Below, in pieces: positions 1-8,844 of a stretch of 64,000 nt of DNA. The notes beneath the pieces are model-generated. The model had not been told where the DNA came from. It ran no database searches and saw only the letters and a list, made by a program, of their open reading frames with translations. Position numbers and translations under genes: made by a program. The stretch lies in contig NZ_FTNC01000010.1 in assembly GCF_900156285.1 (NCBI RefSeq), positions 1 to 64,000 on the forward strand. Direction: 5' to 3'. The stretch comes from Halanaerobium kushneri. Its GTDB lineage: Bacteria > Bacillota > Halanaerobiia > Halanaerobiales > Halanaerobiaceae. The first letter of the stretch is position 1. Each line of letters starts with the position of its first letter.

Positions 1-278
1 TCTACCCATTTATCTACATAGACTTTACCACATCTGGAGCAGAACCTACTTTTACAGCTGAAGCTGACAATATGCTCTTCACCACAGTCCAGGCATTTAT
101 ATTTAGCATAACCATTTTCTGGTTTACCACATTCCATTGATTTTTCTACCTGGTCAATTACATGATTTAACATATCAGCAGGCACTCTACCTGGAAGATG
201 TTCTATCTTAAACTCTTCCCAGTGATCATTCAATATTGTTTTAACTTTAATATGATTTCTTCTTTGTTTTGGGCTCAT
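1..278 (-). CDS. IS91-type transposase, N-terminal part (continues beyond window)
   Basis: The minus-strand reading frame opens with ATG at 276-278 after an AGAAGGA ribosome binding site and stays open for 92 codons to the window edge. The visible protein has a zinc-ribbon pattern, CLDCG at about residues 65-69 and then FCSRCGK at about 82-88, which matches the N-terminal zinc-binding domain of IS91-family HUH (Y2) transposases. The catalytic HUH and tyrosine motifs would lie outside the window, so activity cannot be judged. The gene lies directly downstream of a riboswitch leader on the same strand, so the element has probably inserted there. The family call rests on the zinc-finger block only. 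Confidence 0.75.
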   Translation of the reverse strand, partial: MSPKQRRNHIKVKTILNDHWEEFKIEHLPGRVPADMLNHVIDQVEKSMECGKPENGYAKYKCLDCGEEHIVSFSCKSRFCSRCGKVYVDKWV

Positions 279-340
279 AATATTTTTATCCTTCTACAAA
301 GTTATCCACATTCCTGCAAAAGCATAATTTCCTATATAAT

Positions 341-399
341 AAAAATAGCCCAGGTAGGAAGACTCTACATTCAATGAGTAGAACCTCCCCGCCTGGGCT
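341..399 (-). terminator. Riboswitch-controlled intrinsic terminator
   Basis: On the minus strand AGCCCAGG (392-399) pairs with CCTGGGCT (347-354), with further pairing of GGAGG with CTTCC and of TCTAC with GTAGA, followed by a T-tract (341-345). The upstream arm is also the 3' end of the ykkC-type aptamer, so terminator and aptamer folding exclude each other. That is the layout of an expression platform in which ligand binding allows read-through. Confidence 0.8.
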
Positions 400-524
400 T
401 TTATCCCTTCGGTGTGATATATCCATACCTGTACCGCTCGGACCAGCCAGTATATTTAGAATAAATCCTAAACAGAATAAATTAGACTATAAATTATCCC
501 TCTAATACTGCGGAAACCTAGGTA
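384..524 (-). promoter_or_regulatory. ykkC-class aptamer, probable PRPP riboswitch
   Basis: The minus strand carries the conserved blocks of the ykkC family in order: CTAGGTTTCCG (511-521), CTGGTCCGAG, ACACCG and GGGATAAAAGCCC, ending in GGGGAGG at 384-390. The family contains guanidine, ppGpp and PRPP subclasses. The PRPP subclass is inferred because the aptamer follows a guanine aptamer in tandem, an arrangement described for PRPP riboswitches that control purine synthesis. PRPP binding would be expected to prevent the overlapping terminator and turn expression on. The specificity nucleotides were not checked against a model. Confidence 0.8.
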
Positions 525-530
525 CACTTC

Positions 531-598
531 CCTCATAGTCGAACAATTTACGGTGTCCGGTAGAGACTTGTGGGCCATATTCCCACTATTATATGAGG
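531..598 (-). promoter_or_regulatory. Guanine (purine) riboswitch aptamer
   Basis: The minus strand shows P1 pairing CCTCATA (592-598) with TATGAGG (531-537) around the conserved purine-riboswitch core, with TATAAT after P1, ATATGG in the P2 region, TCTACC in J2/3 and CCGTAAA in P3. The specificity base equivalent to position 74 is C (plus-strand G at 538), which in this family selects guanine or hypoxanthine, not adenine. It lies six bases upstream of the ykkC-type aptamer and about 20 nt after the promoter start site. Guanine would be expected to repress. Confidence 0.92.
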
Positions 599-628
599 TA
601 CAAATTTAATTTTTGACTTTACAACTCA

Positions 629-657
629 ATCTTAACAGATGGAATTTTTAAAGTCAA
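629..657 (-). promoter_or_regulatory. Sigma-A promoter of the tandem riboswitch leader
   Basis: The minus strand has TTGACT (652-657), a 17-bp spacer and TAAGAT (629-634). Transcription would start near 622, just before the guanine aptamer, so the leader is an active transcription unit and not an orphan RNA fragment. Confidence 0.8.
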
Positions 658-697
658 GCGGGATTAAAATGTCTTATTATTCAGAAAGAACATTAAC

Positions 698-1915
698 TTA
701 TTGTATTTCTACACTCTCATTAACAATATCTCCATCTTCGATCTTCCAGATACCGATTGCTCCCATACTGTCTCCTACGTCATTAAAGATAACCGGACCA
801 GATGCTCCTTCATAGCGTATTTTCTCTCCAGCTGCAATTAGATCTTTAGCCTTGTTCCATTCATTAATATTGACTACCATTCCATCTTCCGCCAAGACTT
901 CATTAATCGCATCTCTAATGGCTGGACCTTCTGTACTACCGGCTTTTTCAATAGCTAAAGCCAGAACAAAGGTAGCATCAAAACTGGTATCAATATAGGG
1001 TTTAGGTGGAATCTCACCAAACTCTTCTTCGTAAAGTTCAGTAAATAATTCCGGCCCGTTTCCACCAGGCATAGAAGTTGGTGCGGTACCATACATTCCT
1101 TCTAAATACTGTTCCACACCTTCAGTAATTTCGGGAGCTTTAAGTCCATCAGTAAAAATAAATTTATTAAAATAACCATTTTCTAGAGCCTGTCTGATAA
1201 TTGTAATTCCACCATCATCAGTATAAGCAATTAGTAATAATGCATCAGGATTTTCGGAAGCAGCCTCCATCAGTTCACTTCTATATGATACTTTATTTGG
1301 TTCAAAAGCAATAGAGGCAGTCACTTCTCCTCCTCTTTTTTCAAACTGTTCGATTACTGCATCATTTAAACCCTGACCATAATCATTATTAACATAGATT
1401 ATCGCCAGCTTATCATTGTTTAAATCTGCTGCCAGGTTTCCTGCAACTACTCCCTGTAAACTATCTGAAGGTACTGTTCTAAATACATAGCCGTTATCCT
1501 CTAAAGTAGTCAGTACCGGGGAAGTAGAAGATGGTGAAATCAAAACTGTCTCACCAGGAACTGCAACACTCTCAGCAACTGGTATTGTAACACCACTTGA
1601 TAAGGCTCCTACAATTGCATTAATTCCATTTACAGACACCAATTTCTGGGCTCCATCAACACCAGCCTGAGGGTTAGTTTGAGTGTCAACATTGACAAGT
1701 TCCAGTTCTTTTCCACCCAGCAGTCCCCCCTGCTCATTAATAATTTTTTGGGCCAGCAGAGTCCCGTTCCGGGTAAACTGACCATAGGAAGCAAGTCCAC
1801 CTGTAAGCGGCATTAAAGTACCAATTTTAACAGTCTCCTGAGCAAAAACACCACTAACAGTCAGTGACAGAAACAACATAACCAGCATTGTGATAAATAT
1901 TTTCTTTTTAAACAT
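698..1915 (-). CDS. livK: Branched-chain amino acid ABC transporter substrate-binding protein
   Basis: This 405-residue protein belongs to the type I periplasmic-binding (Leu/Ile/Val receptor) family. A signal peptide covers about residues 1-25 with cleavage expected after VFA. The mature protein begins with the family's VKIGTLMPLTGG block and has the typical two-lobed length. ATG 1915 has a TGAGGAGG ribosome binding site. It is the last gene of the liv operon, 70 bp after livM. It would deliver leucine, isoleucine, valine or a related amino acid to LivHM; the exact ligand cannot be read from sequence. Because livH is broken, this receptor may have no working permease in this cluster. Confidence 0.9.
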   Translation of the reverse strand: MFKKKIFITMLVMLFLSLTVSGVFAQETVKIGTLMPLTGGLASYGQFTRNGTLLAQKIINEQGGLLGGKELELVNVDTQTNPQAGVDGAQKLVSVNGINAIVGALSSGVTIPVAESVAVPGETVLISPSSTSPVLTTLEDNGYVFRTVPSDSLQGVVAGNLAADLNNDKLAIIYVNNDYGQGLNDAVIEQFEKRGGEVTASIAFEPNKVSYRSELMEAASENPDALLLIAYTDDGGITIIRQALENGYFNKFIFTDGLKAPEITEGVEQYLEGMYGTAPTSMPGGNGPELFTELYEEEFGEIPPKPYIDTSFDATFVLALAIEKAGSTEGPAIRDAINEVLAEDGMVVNINEWNKAKDLIAAGEKIRYEGASGPVIFNDVGDSMGAIGIWKIEDGDIVNESVEIQ

Positions 1916-1985
1916 TATTTTTCCTCCTCATTTTCTCGCTACTCATATTTAAAATACTCAATTAAGAGTAAAATTATTAACTAAT

Positions 1986-2939
1986 TTATTTGCTATTAGC
2001 AGTTGATTTACTGCTATATTTCTTTTCACCAAATAACCCCTGTGGCCGACTCAAAAGTATAACTTCTAAAAAGATACCAATCAAAATCACTCTAACAGCA
2101 GCGGCCTGAGTTGTATAAGCAGCCGGAAGCATTCCTGTTAAAAATTCAGTTCCGGTCCAGATTCCCCAGGTTAAAAAAGCTCCAATAATAGAACCAAAGT
2201 TATTGGCACTGCCACCAATGATCAGCATTATCCAGACTAAAAATGTAGCCTGCATCGGTCTAAAGGCCTCCGGTGAAATAAAGGAAGTAAAGTGAGCATA
2301 AAGTGCGCCTCCAACTCCCATCATAAAAGCACCTAAAATAAAAGCTTCCATTCGATAACGAACCACATTCTTCCCGGCAGCTTTAACTACTTCTTCGTCT
2401 TCTCTAATTGCTCGTAAAACTCTGCCCCAGGGAGAATTTATTCCTTTTTCACTTAAATAATAAAAAATAGCAATGACTATAATCACAATCAAAAGAAAAA
2501 ACAAATTGTAATTTGAACCAAAAACACCGGCCAGCGGTTTAGGAATAGCCGAGATACCTCTAACTCCATTACTCAACCAGGCCTCATTTTTAATTACCAG
2601 CCTAATTATCTCAGCAATACCAATGGTTGCAATCCCAAGATAATCTTCTCGCAAACGAATTGTTGGGATCCCCACCACCAGTGCCAGTATGGAAGCTACA
2701 ATACCAGCAGCCAGCAAGCCTATAACAAAAGGCATCCCAAAGCCTCCAAGATGATCAGGAGATGGAGCTTTAGTCATGATTGCCGAAGTATAGGCACCAA
2801 CTGCCCAAAATCCAGCAATTCCAATATTAAAAAGCCCGGCAAAACCACGCTGAATATTTAAGGCCAAGGTCATTATTGCATAAATACCGACAAAGATTAA
2901 AAAGAAAACAAGATATGAAAAAATACCAGCCAAAGTCAT
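1986..2939 (-). CDS. livM: Branched-chain amino acid ABC transporter permease LivM
   Basis: The protein has 317 residues and about eight to ten hydrophobic segments. It carries the LivM-type central block with IRLREDYLGIATIGI near residue 95 and the EAA-like loop GRVLRAIREDEE near residue 172, where the ATPases dock. The start ATG at 2939 follows GAAGGTG and lies four bases after the stop of the livH 3' fragment. It is the second membrane subunit of the transporter and would pair with LivH. The reading frame is intact and of normal length. Confidence 0.9.
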   Translation of the reverse strand: MTLAGIFSYLVFFLIFVGIYAIMTLALNIQRGFAGLFNIGIAGFWAVGAYTSAIMTKAPSPDHLGGFGMPFVIGLLAAGIVASILALVVGIPTIRLREDYLGIATIGIAEIIRLVIKNEAWLSNGVRGISAIPKPLAGVFGSNYNLFFLLIVIIVIAIFYYLSEKGINSPWGRVLRAIREDEEVVKAAGKNVVRYRMEAFILGAFMMGVGGALYAHFTSFISPEAFRPMQATFLVWIMLIIGGSANNFGSIIGAFLTWGIWTGTEFLTGMLPAAYTTQAAAVRVILIGIFLEVILLSRPQGLFGEKKYSSKSTANSK

Positions 2940-2943
2940 ATTT

Positions 2944-3878
2944 TTACACCTTCTTTCCCATTAAACCAGAAGGCCTGATTATTAACATTAAAATCATAAT
3001 TGTAAAAGCAACTGCAGGTTTATAAGCTGCAGAAATAATCAAAGTTGACATTTCCTGAGAAATTCCAATCACCAGGCCACCAAACATCGCTCCATATGGA
3101 CTTCCTATTCCACCCAAGATAACCGCTGCAAATAATGGGAGTAATAAATTCCAGCCCATTACCGGTGTCAAATGGGTATCAAAAGCGAGTAAAATCCCGG
3201 CTGCTGCTGTAAGAACTCCACTCATTGCCCAGGTCCAGATAATTACTCTCTCCGTATTAATTCCTGTTATCTGAGCTAAATCAATGTTATCAGCCATAGC
3301 CCTCATTGCCAATTTACTTGATAAAGTAGTTGAGGGTGATGAACATAAGCTAAATCAATGTTATCAGCCATAGCCCTCATTGCCTTGCCCAGTTTTGTTT
3401 TACTTAAAAATAAATGGACTGCAATGACAAGTGATAAGGCCAAAATTAAAATTATGATCTGATTTTGTTTTATTCTCAATAAGCCATCACCTATAATTAT
3501 TGGCATCTGAATTGCCTTCTCGTAAAATTTATTCTGAGGTCCCCAGACTAATAAAACAAAATTTCTAATTATTAGAGCTGCTCCCACAGAAGAAATCATT
3601 ACGATAACAGAATCTCTTTTCCTTAGATGTCTATATAAAATAAAATTTAAGAGTACTGCTGTTCCTGCAGTAAAAACTGCAGCTAAAACAAAAGCCAGCC
3701 AAAAAGGTAGGGCTAGCTGTACCTTAAATAAAAAAGCAAAATAAGCTCCAAGAGTCATTAAATCCCCATGGGCAAAATGTCCAAACTTTAAAATTCCATA
3801 AATCAAAGACAATCCAATTGCACCAAGGGCAATAATCGACCCCAGTATTACTCCATTCAAAAACAGCTGTGCGACCAT
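2944..3878 (-). pseudogene. livH: Branched-chain amino acid ABC permease LivH, split by a 74-bp insertion
   Basis: The 5' part (3303-3878, 191 codons, ATG after GGGAGGA) gives a normal LivH sequence up to the docking loop KAMRAMADNIDLA, then 14 unrelated residues and a TGA stop. The 3' part (2944-3312) repeats MRAMADNIDLA in another frame and continues as normal LivH to the end. Removing 74 bp would restore one frame of about 286 residues, the usual LivH length. The break falls at the cytoplasmic loop that contacts LivG and LivF, so neither half should work alone. The 3' part could only be translated from a TTG at 3312 with no clear ribosome binding site. A sequencing or assembly error remains possible. 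Confidence 0.8.
3274..3384. repeat. 37-bp direct repeat with 37-bp spacer inside livH
   Basis: Positions 3274-3310 and 3348-3384 are identical over 37 bp. Between them lie 37 bp (3311-3347) that are foreign to LivH and contain a small TACTT/AAGTA inverted repeat. The copy offset is 74 bp, which is not a multiple of three, and this causes the livH frameshift. Confidence 0.9.
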
Positions 3879-3882
3879 AGAC

Positions 3883-4581
3883 TTATCCTCCCAAAAAGAG
3901 CTGCGCTACTTCTTCATTCTCAAGTAAGCCTCGCCCACTATCCTCATATTTTTTTTCACCTGCTGCCAGAACATATCCTCTATCTGACATCGCCAGTGCT
4001 TTTTTCGCATTCTGTTCCACCATTAAAATCGAAACACCAGTTTTGTTTATCTCTTCTACCTTTTCCAAAATAAGATCAATATACATTGGTGCCAGACCTG
4101 CTGTCGGTTCATCCAGAAGCAAAAGTTTCGGTTCTATAACTAAAGCCCGACCAAAAGCCACCATCTGTCGCTGTCCCCCACTTAAAGTTCCTGCTTTTTT
4201 CTTCCTTTTCTCTACCAGTGGTGGAAAAAGATTATAAATCAAATCAAACCTTGCTTGAAGTTTTTTCTTTGAAACATAGGCACCCAGTTCCAGATTTTCT
4301 TCTACAGTCAGGGTAGGAAAAACATTATCAGTTTGCGGTACAAACGACAATCCTTTTTTAATCATTTGATCAGTAGTGATTTTTGTTAGGTCACTATTCA
4401 GATAATTTATTTGGCCACCCATAATATCAACAAGAGAAAAAATGGATTTTAACAGAGTGGACTTTCCAGAACCATTTGGACCAACAATTGAAACAATTTC
4501 TCCTTCATTTACTTCCAGAGAAATACCGTGGATGATTTCTATCTCACCATAACCGGCATAAATTTCATTAATACTTAACAA
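3883..4581 (-). CDS. livF: Branched-chain amino acid ABC transporter ATPase LivF
   Basis: This ABC ATPase has Walker A GPNGSGKS at residues 34-41, signature LSGGQ at 133-137 and Walker B LLLLDE at 153-158. Its short length (232 residues) and the ending EVAQLFLGG are typical of LivF. The start is placed at TTG 4581, eight bases after AAGGAG; a GTG at 4590 directly touches that ribosome binding site and is less likely. The binding site overlaps the livG stop, so the two ATPases are coupled. It would power transport together with LivG. Confidence 0.88.
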   Translation of the reverse strand: MLSINEIYAGYGEIEIIHGISLEVNEGEIVSIVGPNGSGKSTLLKSIFSLVDIMGGQINYLNSDLTKITTDQMIKKGLSFVPQTDNVFPTLTVEENLELGAYVSKKKLQARFDLIYNLFPPLVEKRKKKAGTLSGGQRQMVAFGRALVIEPKLLLLDEPTAGLAPMYIDLILEKVEEINKTGVSILMVEQNAKKALAMSDRGYVLAAGEKKYEDSGRGLLENEEVAQLFLGG

Positions 4582-4593
4582 TAAGACCACTCC

Positions 4594-5352
4594 TTAAGCC
4601 GTTTTCTCTCCCAAATAGGCTTCTAACACCTTCGGATTAGTTTTAATTTCAGCAGGTGTCCCCTCAACTAAATGCTTGCCATCATTCATTACAATTACTC
4701 GATCACAAATATTCATAATCAGATCCATATTGTGTTCAATTAAAAGAATGGTTTTTCCTCTTTCTTTTAATTTTATAATGTTTTCAGCAATTTTATTCAA
4801 TAAGGTAGGGTTAACGCCAGCTCCAGGTTCGTCAAGTAAAATCAGTTCCGGTTCTGCCATTAAAGCTCTGCCTAATTCAAGCAGTTTTTTCTGGCCACCC
4901 GATAGATTAACAGCCATCTCATCAGACAGATGCTCCAGTTCCAGAAATTCAAGAGTCTGATAAGCCTTAGCTTCATTTTCTTTTTCTTCACTATCTACTT
5001 TACTTCCTCTAAACCAGCTGTTCCAGATATTCTCACCACTCTGGCCTGAAGGAACAAGCATCAAATTCTCAAGAACAGTCATTTTCTTTAAAGTTTTGGG
5101 AATCTGAAAGGTTCTTGCTAGGCCAAGCCGAGCAATCTTGTGGGGAGCAAAGTTATTAACTTTCTGCTCTGAAAAATATACTTCTCCCTGATCCAGTTTT
5201 AAAGAACCAGCAATTAAATTAAACATCGTAGTTTTACCAGCTCCATTTGGTCCAATTAGTCCAGTTATAGTATTCTTTTCCACTTCAAAAGAACATTCGT
5301 CTACTGCCCTGAATCCACTGAACTCTTTTACTGCACTTTCTACTTTTAACAT
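4594..5352 (-). CDS. livG: Branched-chain amino acid ABC transporter ATPase LivG
   Basis: The 252-residue ABC ATPase has Walker A GPNGAGKT at residues 34-41, signature LSGGQ at 150-154 and Walker B LILLDE at 170-175. It has the LivG feature GAGVNP after Walker B and ends with EIKTNPKVLEAYLGE, the usual LivG tail. The start is ATG 5352 because AAAGGAG lies seven bases upstream; a TTG at 5376 lies upstream of that site. It is the first gene of the liv operon, behind a strong promoter at 5407-5435. A livF-type ATPase follows at once. Confidence 0.9.
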   Translation of the reverse strand: MLKVESAVKEFSGFRAVDECSFEVEKNTITGLIGPNGAGKTTMFNLIAGSLKLDQGEVYFSEQKVNNFAPHKIARLGLARTFQIPKTLKKMTVLENLMLVPSGQSGENIWNSWFRGSKVDSEEKENEAKAYQTLEFLELEHLSDEMAVNLSGGQKKLLELGRALMAEPELILLDEPGAGVNPTLLNKIAENIIKLKERGKTILLIEHNMDLIMNICDRVIVMNDGKHLVEGTPAEIKTNPKVLEAYLGEKTA

Positions 5353-5406
5353 AAAAGCACACTCCTTTCTACTCAATTCGCATTAGCTTTATGTTAATTT
5401 GTATTA

Positions 5407-5435
5407 ATCTTAATCCTTTTTTTGTAAGGTGTCAA
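5407..5435 (-). promoter_or_regulatory. Promoter of the liv operon
   Basis: The minus strand has TTGACA (5430-5435), a 17-bp spacer and TAAGAT (5407-5412), about 55 bp before livG. Just upstream is an inverted repeat CCCAGTTACAATGGG (5450-5464), a possible regulator site; that role is speculation. Confidence 0.75.
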
Positions 5436-5570
5436 GTAGCCCAGTTACAATGGGAGCTTTAATCCCCTTATACAGGTATACAATAGTAATTAATAATCTA
5501 TATTTTAAAAGAATTGCTGAACCATAATTGCAATTTTAATTAATCTGCTTGTTAAATTAAATATCATTAA

Positions 5571-5595
5571 ACCCCTGCCGATTAAAAGCAGGGGT
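5571..5595 (-). terminator. Terminator of the betaine-binding protein gene
   Basis: ACCCCTGC (5571-5578) pairs with GCAGGGGT (5588-5595). The hairpin lies 54 bp downstream of the minus-strand gene at 5649-6530. The T-tract is short, so termination may be moderate. Confidence 0.65.
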
Positions 5596-5648
5596 GTTAA
5601 ATTAAATAACTAAATTTTTAGTTTATATTGGTTTATTAAGAATATAAG

Positions 5649-6530
5649 TTATTCAGAAACAACAACCGGATTGGTCCAGCCTCTGGCTTTTTCTTTATTT
5701 TCTTCAACCCATTTTTTTGCAGCTGCTTCCTTCTCCATTCCATCTTCAATCCAGGCCATAACCTGACCTACTTCGTCAGTAGTCATTCTAAAGTCATGAA
5801 AGAAACTTACTACTTCTGGGTGCTTCTGGGCTAACTGAGGATGATGGAAGGTATAGACATTTTCTTTAGATCCATAAACATTCTCAGGATCTTCTAAAAA
5901 CTTTAGATCAAATTTAGCAAATTTATAATGAGGTCTCCAACCAGTTACAACTATCCATTCTTCTTTTTTAATAGCACTTTCTAAAGATCCTACCATCGCC
6001 GGACCACTGCTGGTTAGAAGTTCAAAATCTAAATCATATTCTTTAATTGCCTCTCTGGTAGCTTTCATCACTCCTGCTCCAGGTTCAATCCCGGTTATTT
6101 TACCATCAAATTTATCCCGATACTTGTTTAACTCTTCTACAGAATCAATGTCAACATATTCCGGAACTACAAGCCCAATTTTGGCACCTTTATAGTTAGG
6201 TCCTGTTTTAATAATTTCTTCCTGGTAGCGTTCAACATAATTTTTGTGAGTCAGGGGGAGCCAGACTCCCATAAAAGCATCGATATCACCTTCAGCTAAA
6301 GCAGCATAAATCGGACCCACTCCCACCATTGTTGTTTCAACATTATAATCCATTATATCTTCTAAAACCACTTTAGCAACCTGAGTTTCCGCAACTGTTC
6401 CTGCCCAATTAACATAACCAAGTTTTACTGTCTGATCCTGAGCCTGTGTCTCCTCCGGCAGTAAAGCCATCCCAGCTATGAGCAGTGTTATAATAATTAA
6501 TGAAGCAAAAATTGTTCTAATTCTTTCCAT
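5649..6530 (-). CDS. Glycine betaine/proline ABC transporter substrate-binding protein (OpuAC/ProX type)
   Basis: This 293-residue protein has an OpuAC-type binding domain after a signal peptide ending near ETQAQ. Aromatic residues expected for quaternary-amine binding are visible (YVNWAG near the start of the mature protein, GVWLPLTHKNY and TGWRPHYKF). ATG 6530 has GAGGAGG nine bases upstream; a longer frame from 6569 lacks a site. It has its own promoter and terminator, and no permease or ATPase gene is adjacent, so it must work with a transporter encoded elsewhere. Betaine uptake fits a halophile, but carnitine, choline or proline betaine are equally possible ligands. Confidence 0.85.
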   Translation of the reverse strand: MERIRTIFASLIIITLLIAGMALLPEETQAQDQTVKLGYVNWAGTVAETQVAKVVLEDIMDYNVETTMVGVGPIYAALAEGDIDAFMGVWLPLTHKNYVERYQEEIIKTGPNYKGAKIGLVVPEYVDIDSVEELNKYRDKFDGKITGIEPGAGVMKATREAIKEYDLDFELLTSSGPAMVGSLESAIKKEEWIVVTGWRPHYKFAKFDLKFLEDPENVYGSKENVYTFHHPQLAQKHPEVVSFFHDFRMTTDEVGQVMAWIEDGMEKEAAAKKWVEENKEKARGWTNPVVVSE

Positions 6531-6670
6531 AAGCAAAAACCTCCTCAAAATTTTAATCTTTTTAAGCATTTTTGAGCATTTTTAACTTTGTATAAGGTTG
6601 AACTATGTTTAGAAAAGATTTATTCTTTCAGAGAATAAATTGCTTCTATTTACTCCAGTTACCATAATTT

Positions 6671-6698
6671 ATTATAACAAACCTTAAGATTATATCAA
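6671..6698 (-). promoter_or_regulatory. Promoter of the betaine-binding protein gene
   Basis: The minus strand has TTGATA (6693-6698), a 16-bp spacer and a perfect TATAAT (6671-6676). The transcript would have a leader of about 130 nt before ATG 6530; no known riboswitch fold was recognised in it. Confidence 0.7.
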
Positions 6699-6762
6699 GT
6701 AAAAGTCAGAGATCAGATCTTTTATAAAATACAAATTTTAATAAATCAAAATTTGAGCAAAA

Positions 6763-8811
6763 TTAATCTGAATATTTAATTTCACTGCCCATTTTAATAT
6801 TTTTGATTAATTTCTTTAAACTATTAATTATCTGAACCAGCCCTTCAGACTGCTGATCAATTTCCTGAATTTCTTTTAACTGGTCTTTACTTTGAAGCTG
6901 AGCTTTAGCCGACAAGTTAGTATTCTCTTGCGAAATTTTAGAAATATTACCCATGTTTTTTAAAATGTTTTTAATATTTTTATCAGCATCTTCCGCTGAA
7001 TTATATGATTTATCTATCGCCTGATTTACATTGTCCAGTGATTTTCTGATCTGTAAATAGCTTTGGGTATTTTTGCTAACCGTCTTAATCCCCGTATTTA
7101 ATTCCTCTTTACCTGCTGCCATATTTTCTCCAGCTTTATGAGTTTCAGATTTAATCTCTCTAATCAATTTAGAAATTCTTTCTGCTGAATCTCTTGACTC
7201 TTCGGATAATTCTCTGATTTCTTCTGCAACTACTGAAAAACCTCTCCCAGCCTGCCCTGCCCGGGCTGCCTCGATAGAAGCATTTAAAGCAAGCAGGTTT
7301 GTTTGTTTAGAAATTCCATTAATCACATCTAAAATATTATCAATATCATCTGAAAGAGAAATTAAAGCTGAAATATCTTCAGAAACCATCTCTATTTTTT
7401 CTTTTATAACCAGCATCTGCTTTTTTACATCCTCTATACTTTCTCTACCTTCTTCAGTACTCTTATTCATTAAAACTGAACTTTCACTTAAAAGATCATT
7501 ATTATTTTTTAATTTTTTAATATCTTCAGCAAGCAGCATTGTTTTTTGATGAATCTCTTCAATATTATTTTCCTGAATATCTGCTCCTTCTTTAACCCGA
7601 ACAAATACTTCCTGATTTTCCTGAGTAGAAAGCATAATTTCTGAAGTAGCAGAATTAATGCTGTCAGAAGAAATTAATAATTCTTCTGACAGCTGCTCAA
7701 CATTTTTTAATATTAGACTAATTTTTCTTAACAAATTTTGAAAACCGGAGGACAGTTTACCTATTTCATCCTGCCTGTTTAGGTCTAATTTAAGCTCAAA
7801 ATTACCTTTTTCAGCTTTATCCAATTCCTGTTCAAGAAATAAAATCGGCTTAATTAAAGTCTTACGGATAAAAACAAATAAAAGCAGCACAAGCATTATC
7901 AGAATTACAAATGCAGAAGTAATAACAGTATTTCTAATCTTATTCATTAAACTATAAGCCTGAGAACTGGGAACCTGGGCCAGCAATGCCCCATTTATTT
8001 TATCTATTTTAACATATGACAAAAGAAATTCTTCGTTTTCATAATTAATTGTCTTAATTTCTTTACTTACTAATAATTCTTCCATATTAAGGTGCTCACT
8101 CATATCAATCCTGTTTTTTAATAATCCCTGATCAGTATGTGCTATAACTTTTCCGCTGCTATCTGTCAGATAAACAAACCCCGCTTCTCCGATCTGCCAG
8201 CTTATAATTTCACTTAAGTTTGTTGTAGAAATATTAGCTGCCACAATTCCAATAAAATTATCAGAATAATCGCGTACAGGTCTGACAGCTGTAATTGTCA
8301 ATCTATCTCCACTGATATCAGAATGAGTAGCTGTCCAGAAAGTTTCCTTTTTTTCTCTAGCCTTAGCGAGCCATTCTTCTTTTTGAGAAAAATTATAATC
8401 AATACTTTCCCCTTCAGATAAAACTGTATAACTTCCATCTGCTCCTAAATAAAACATTGTGCTAAAGTAATCATAGTTTTCCATCTCTTCTCTAAATTTA
8501 CGCTTTGCTACCAGCTCAGCCTGATTATTTGAACGCAGTCCATAATCTTCTGCTACCCTGCTGAGTGATTTTTCTGAGCCAAGAAAAAATTTGCTGCTTT
8601 CTTTTTTTATTAATTCCACAATATCTAAGTTATTTTGATGTGTTTCTTCCTTTAACCCCTTAGTTATTTCAGAGTTAATAATATAGCCGAGAGAAAAAAG
8701 AGAAATACTTACCACAATAATTACTACAGCAATTAATTTGAAATTGATGCTATGTATATACTTGTTTAATTTAAAGTCTTTTTTTAGCCACCTAAAATTA
8801 ATCTTAATCAT
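6763..8811 (-). CDS. Methyl-accepting chemotaxis protein with dCache sensor
   Basis: The 682-residue receptor has a cytoplasmic N-tail, a membrane segment at about 24-46, an extracellular dCache-like sensor to about 295, a second membrane segment at 296-316, a HAMP domain (about 317-370) and a long coiled-coil signalling region. The highly conserved hairpin tip [17 protein letters not shown] lies at about 503-519 and would bind CheA and CheW. The ligand is unknown. ATG 8811 directly abuts AGAGGAG, an unusually short spacing, and no better in-frame start is visible. It lies 33 bp after the HD-GYP gene, probably in one operon, which would link chemotaxis and cyclic-di-GMP signalling. Confidence 0.92.
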   Translation of the reverse strand: MIKINFRWLKKDFKLNKYIHSINFKLIAVVIIVVSISLFSLGYIINSEITKGLKEETHQNNLDIVELIKKESSKFFLGSEKSLSRVAEDYGLRSNNQAELVAKRKFREEMENYDYFSTMFYLGADGSYTVLSEGESIDYNFSQKEEWLAKAREKKETFWTATHSDISGDRLTITAVRPVRDYSDNFIGIVAANISTTNLSEIISWQIGEAGFVYLTDSSGKVIAHTDQGLLKNRIDMSEHLNMEELLVSKEIKTINYENEEFLLSYVKIDKINGALLAQVPSSQAYSLMNKIRNTVITSAFVILIMLVLLLFVFIRKTLIKPILFLEQELDKAEKGNFELKLDLNRQDEIGKLSSGFQNLLRKISLILKNVEQLSEELLISSDSINSATSEIMLSTQENQEVFVRVKEGADIQENNIEEIHQKTMLLAEDIKKLKNNNDLLSESSVLMNKSTEEGRESIEDVKKQMLVIKEKIEMVSEDISALISLSDDIDNILDVINGISKQTNLLALNASIEAARAGQAGRGFSVVAEEIRELSEESRDSAERISKLIREIKSETHKAGENMAAGKEELNTGIKTVSKNTQSYLQIRKSLDNVNQAIDKSYNSAEDADKNIKNILKNMGNISKISQENTNLSAKAQLQSKDQLKEIQEIDQQSEGLVQIINSLKKLIKNIKMGSEIKYSD

Positions 8812-8844
8812 CTCCTCTATTTATATTTATGTTTCAGAGAAAAA

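Noticed and set aside
3274-3384. Repeat-spacer-repeat of 37/37/37 bp as a minimal CRISPR
   Set aside because: The repeat is livH coding sequence, there is only one spacer, and no cas genes are near.
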